DNA from: Glandiceps talaboti
Lineage: Eukaryota; Hemichordata; Enteropneusta; Spengelidae
Reading direction: 5' to 3'
DNA: 64,000 bases
NCBI RefSeq assembly: GCF_964340395.1
Contig: NC_135551.1
Location: 3,783,963-3,847,962, forward strand
The notes under the pieces were generated by a model. It was given only the letters and a program-made list of their open reading frames with translations, was not told the origin of the DNA and ran no database searches. Shown in pieces: positions 63,548 to 64,000 of the stretch. The position numbers and the translations under genes were made by a program. The first letter of the stretch is position 1. The number at the start of each line of letters is the position of its first letter.

Positions 63548-64000
63548 GTAAACTTTTATTGTAGCGTTTTGTACAAATACACTTTGAGGGAGATATGAAC
63601 ATTTACAAAGAACATGATTATTATATAGTACAGGATGTATAATATATAGAAATCATTAGATTTTGAAATGTTTATCATTATGCTTTTATTGGATAAAGTG
63701 ATTTGATACAAAAATAAATGAAACTTATTAGCAAGTAGTAATAAAGTCTTGGTTGTAACAGAATTGGATTGCTCACCAATCTAATGAATACATTCTAATA
63801 TTTTAGATAGAAATGTTTGAAGATTTATGAATGGAACTAAATGTGAAAATGTACAACTTTTACAGAAATTTACCTGCATACAGTTAGAAGTTAGTATGGG
63901 TTATTTTGAAATAATCCTTCAAAATATGTTTTGTGCCCTCATAGTTCAGAATCATCATTAAAGTAGTCATCTGTTGTCACGGATTATCTTAACTTTCTTC
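63548..64000. other. URB1 intron 18, runs off the window
   Basis: Begins with the GTAAAC donor after ...CAATCACCATCACAG. AT-rich, with no further exon seen before the window ends. Confidence 0.6.

Overview
The window is animal nuclear DNA: intron-containing genes with GT-AG junctions, very long introns, simple-sequence tracts and many small inverted-repeat transposons. No bacterial operon, tRNA, rRNA or CRISPR array was seen. The best guess for the organism is a marine invertebrate, most likely a cephalochordate (amphioxus). Both housekeeping genes align well with human proteins, and several minisatellites span exon-intron donor sites. I recall that behaviour from amphioxus 'mirage' minisatellites; the species call is inference. 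All exons were assembled by eye from splice motifs, reading phase and remembered human homologues.

Layout. 1-8.3 kb: a hAT-like element, one possible 3' terminal exon of an unidentified plus-strand gene (1699-1870), a long AT-rich stretch and (GA)n/(GGGA)n/(ATGT)n microsatellites. 8.36-27.8 kb, minus strand: a complete NDC80 (HEC1) kinetochore gene in 16 coding exons, about 650 residues. 27.8-28.04 kb: a 240-bp gap between divergent start codons, probably a shared promoter. 28.04 kb to beyond the right edge, plus strand: the first 18 coding exons (1249 residues) of URB1/NPA1, a nucleolar 60S ribosome-assembly protein. A two-exon collagen-C1q gene (41.6-44.2 kb) lies antisense inside URB1 intron 4.

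The introns hold about 20 minisatellite arrays (units 19-58 bp, up to about 2.7 kb each) and many transposon relics. Their structure suggests two origins. Some arrays repeat a host splice donor with its flanking exon bases: URB1 exon 5 and NDC80 exons 5, 9 and 15. Others repeat a segment matching a transposon or foldback arm: the 45-bp, 43-bp, 30-bp and perhaps 34-bp arrays. Transposons have in turn inserted into three arrays. The long open reading frames across these arrays arise because several unit lengths are multiples of three and lack stops; I do not regard them as genes.

The genes do not form one pathway. NDC80 (mitotic kinetochore) and URB1 (ribosome biogenesis) are both expected to be active in proliferating cells, which fits a shared promoter. 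The C1q gene is probably a secreted, independently regulated passenger in a large intron.
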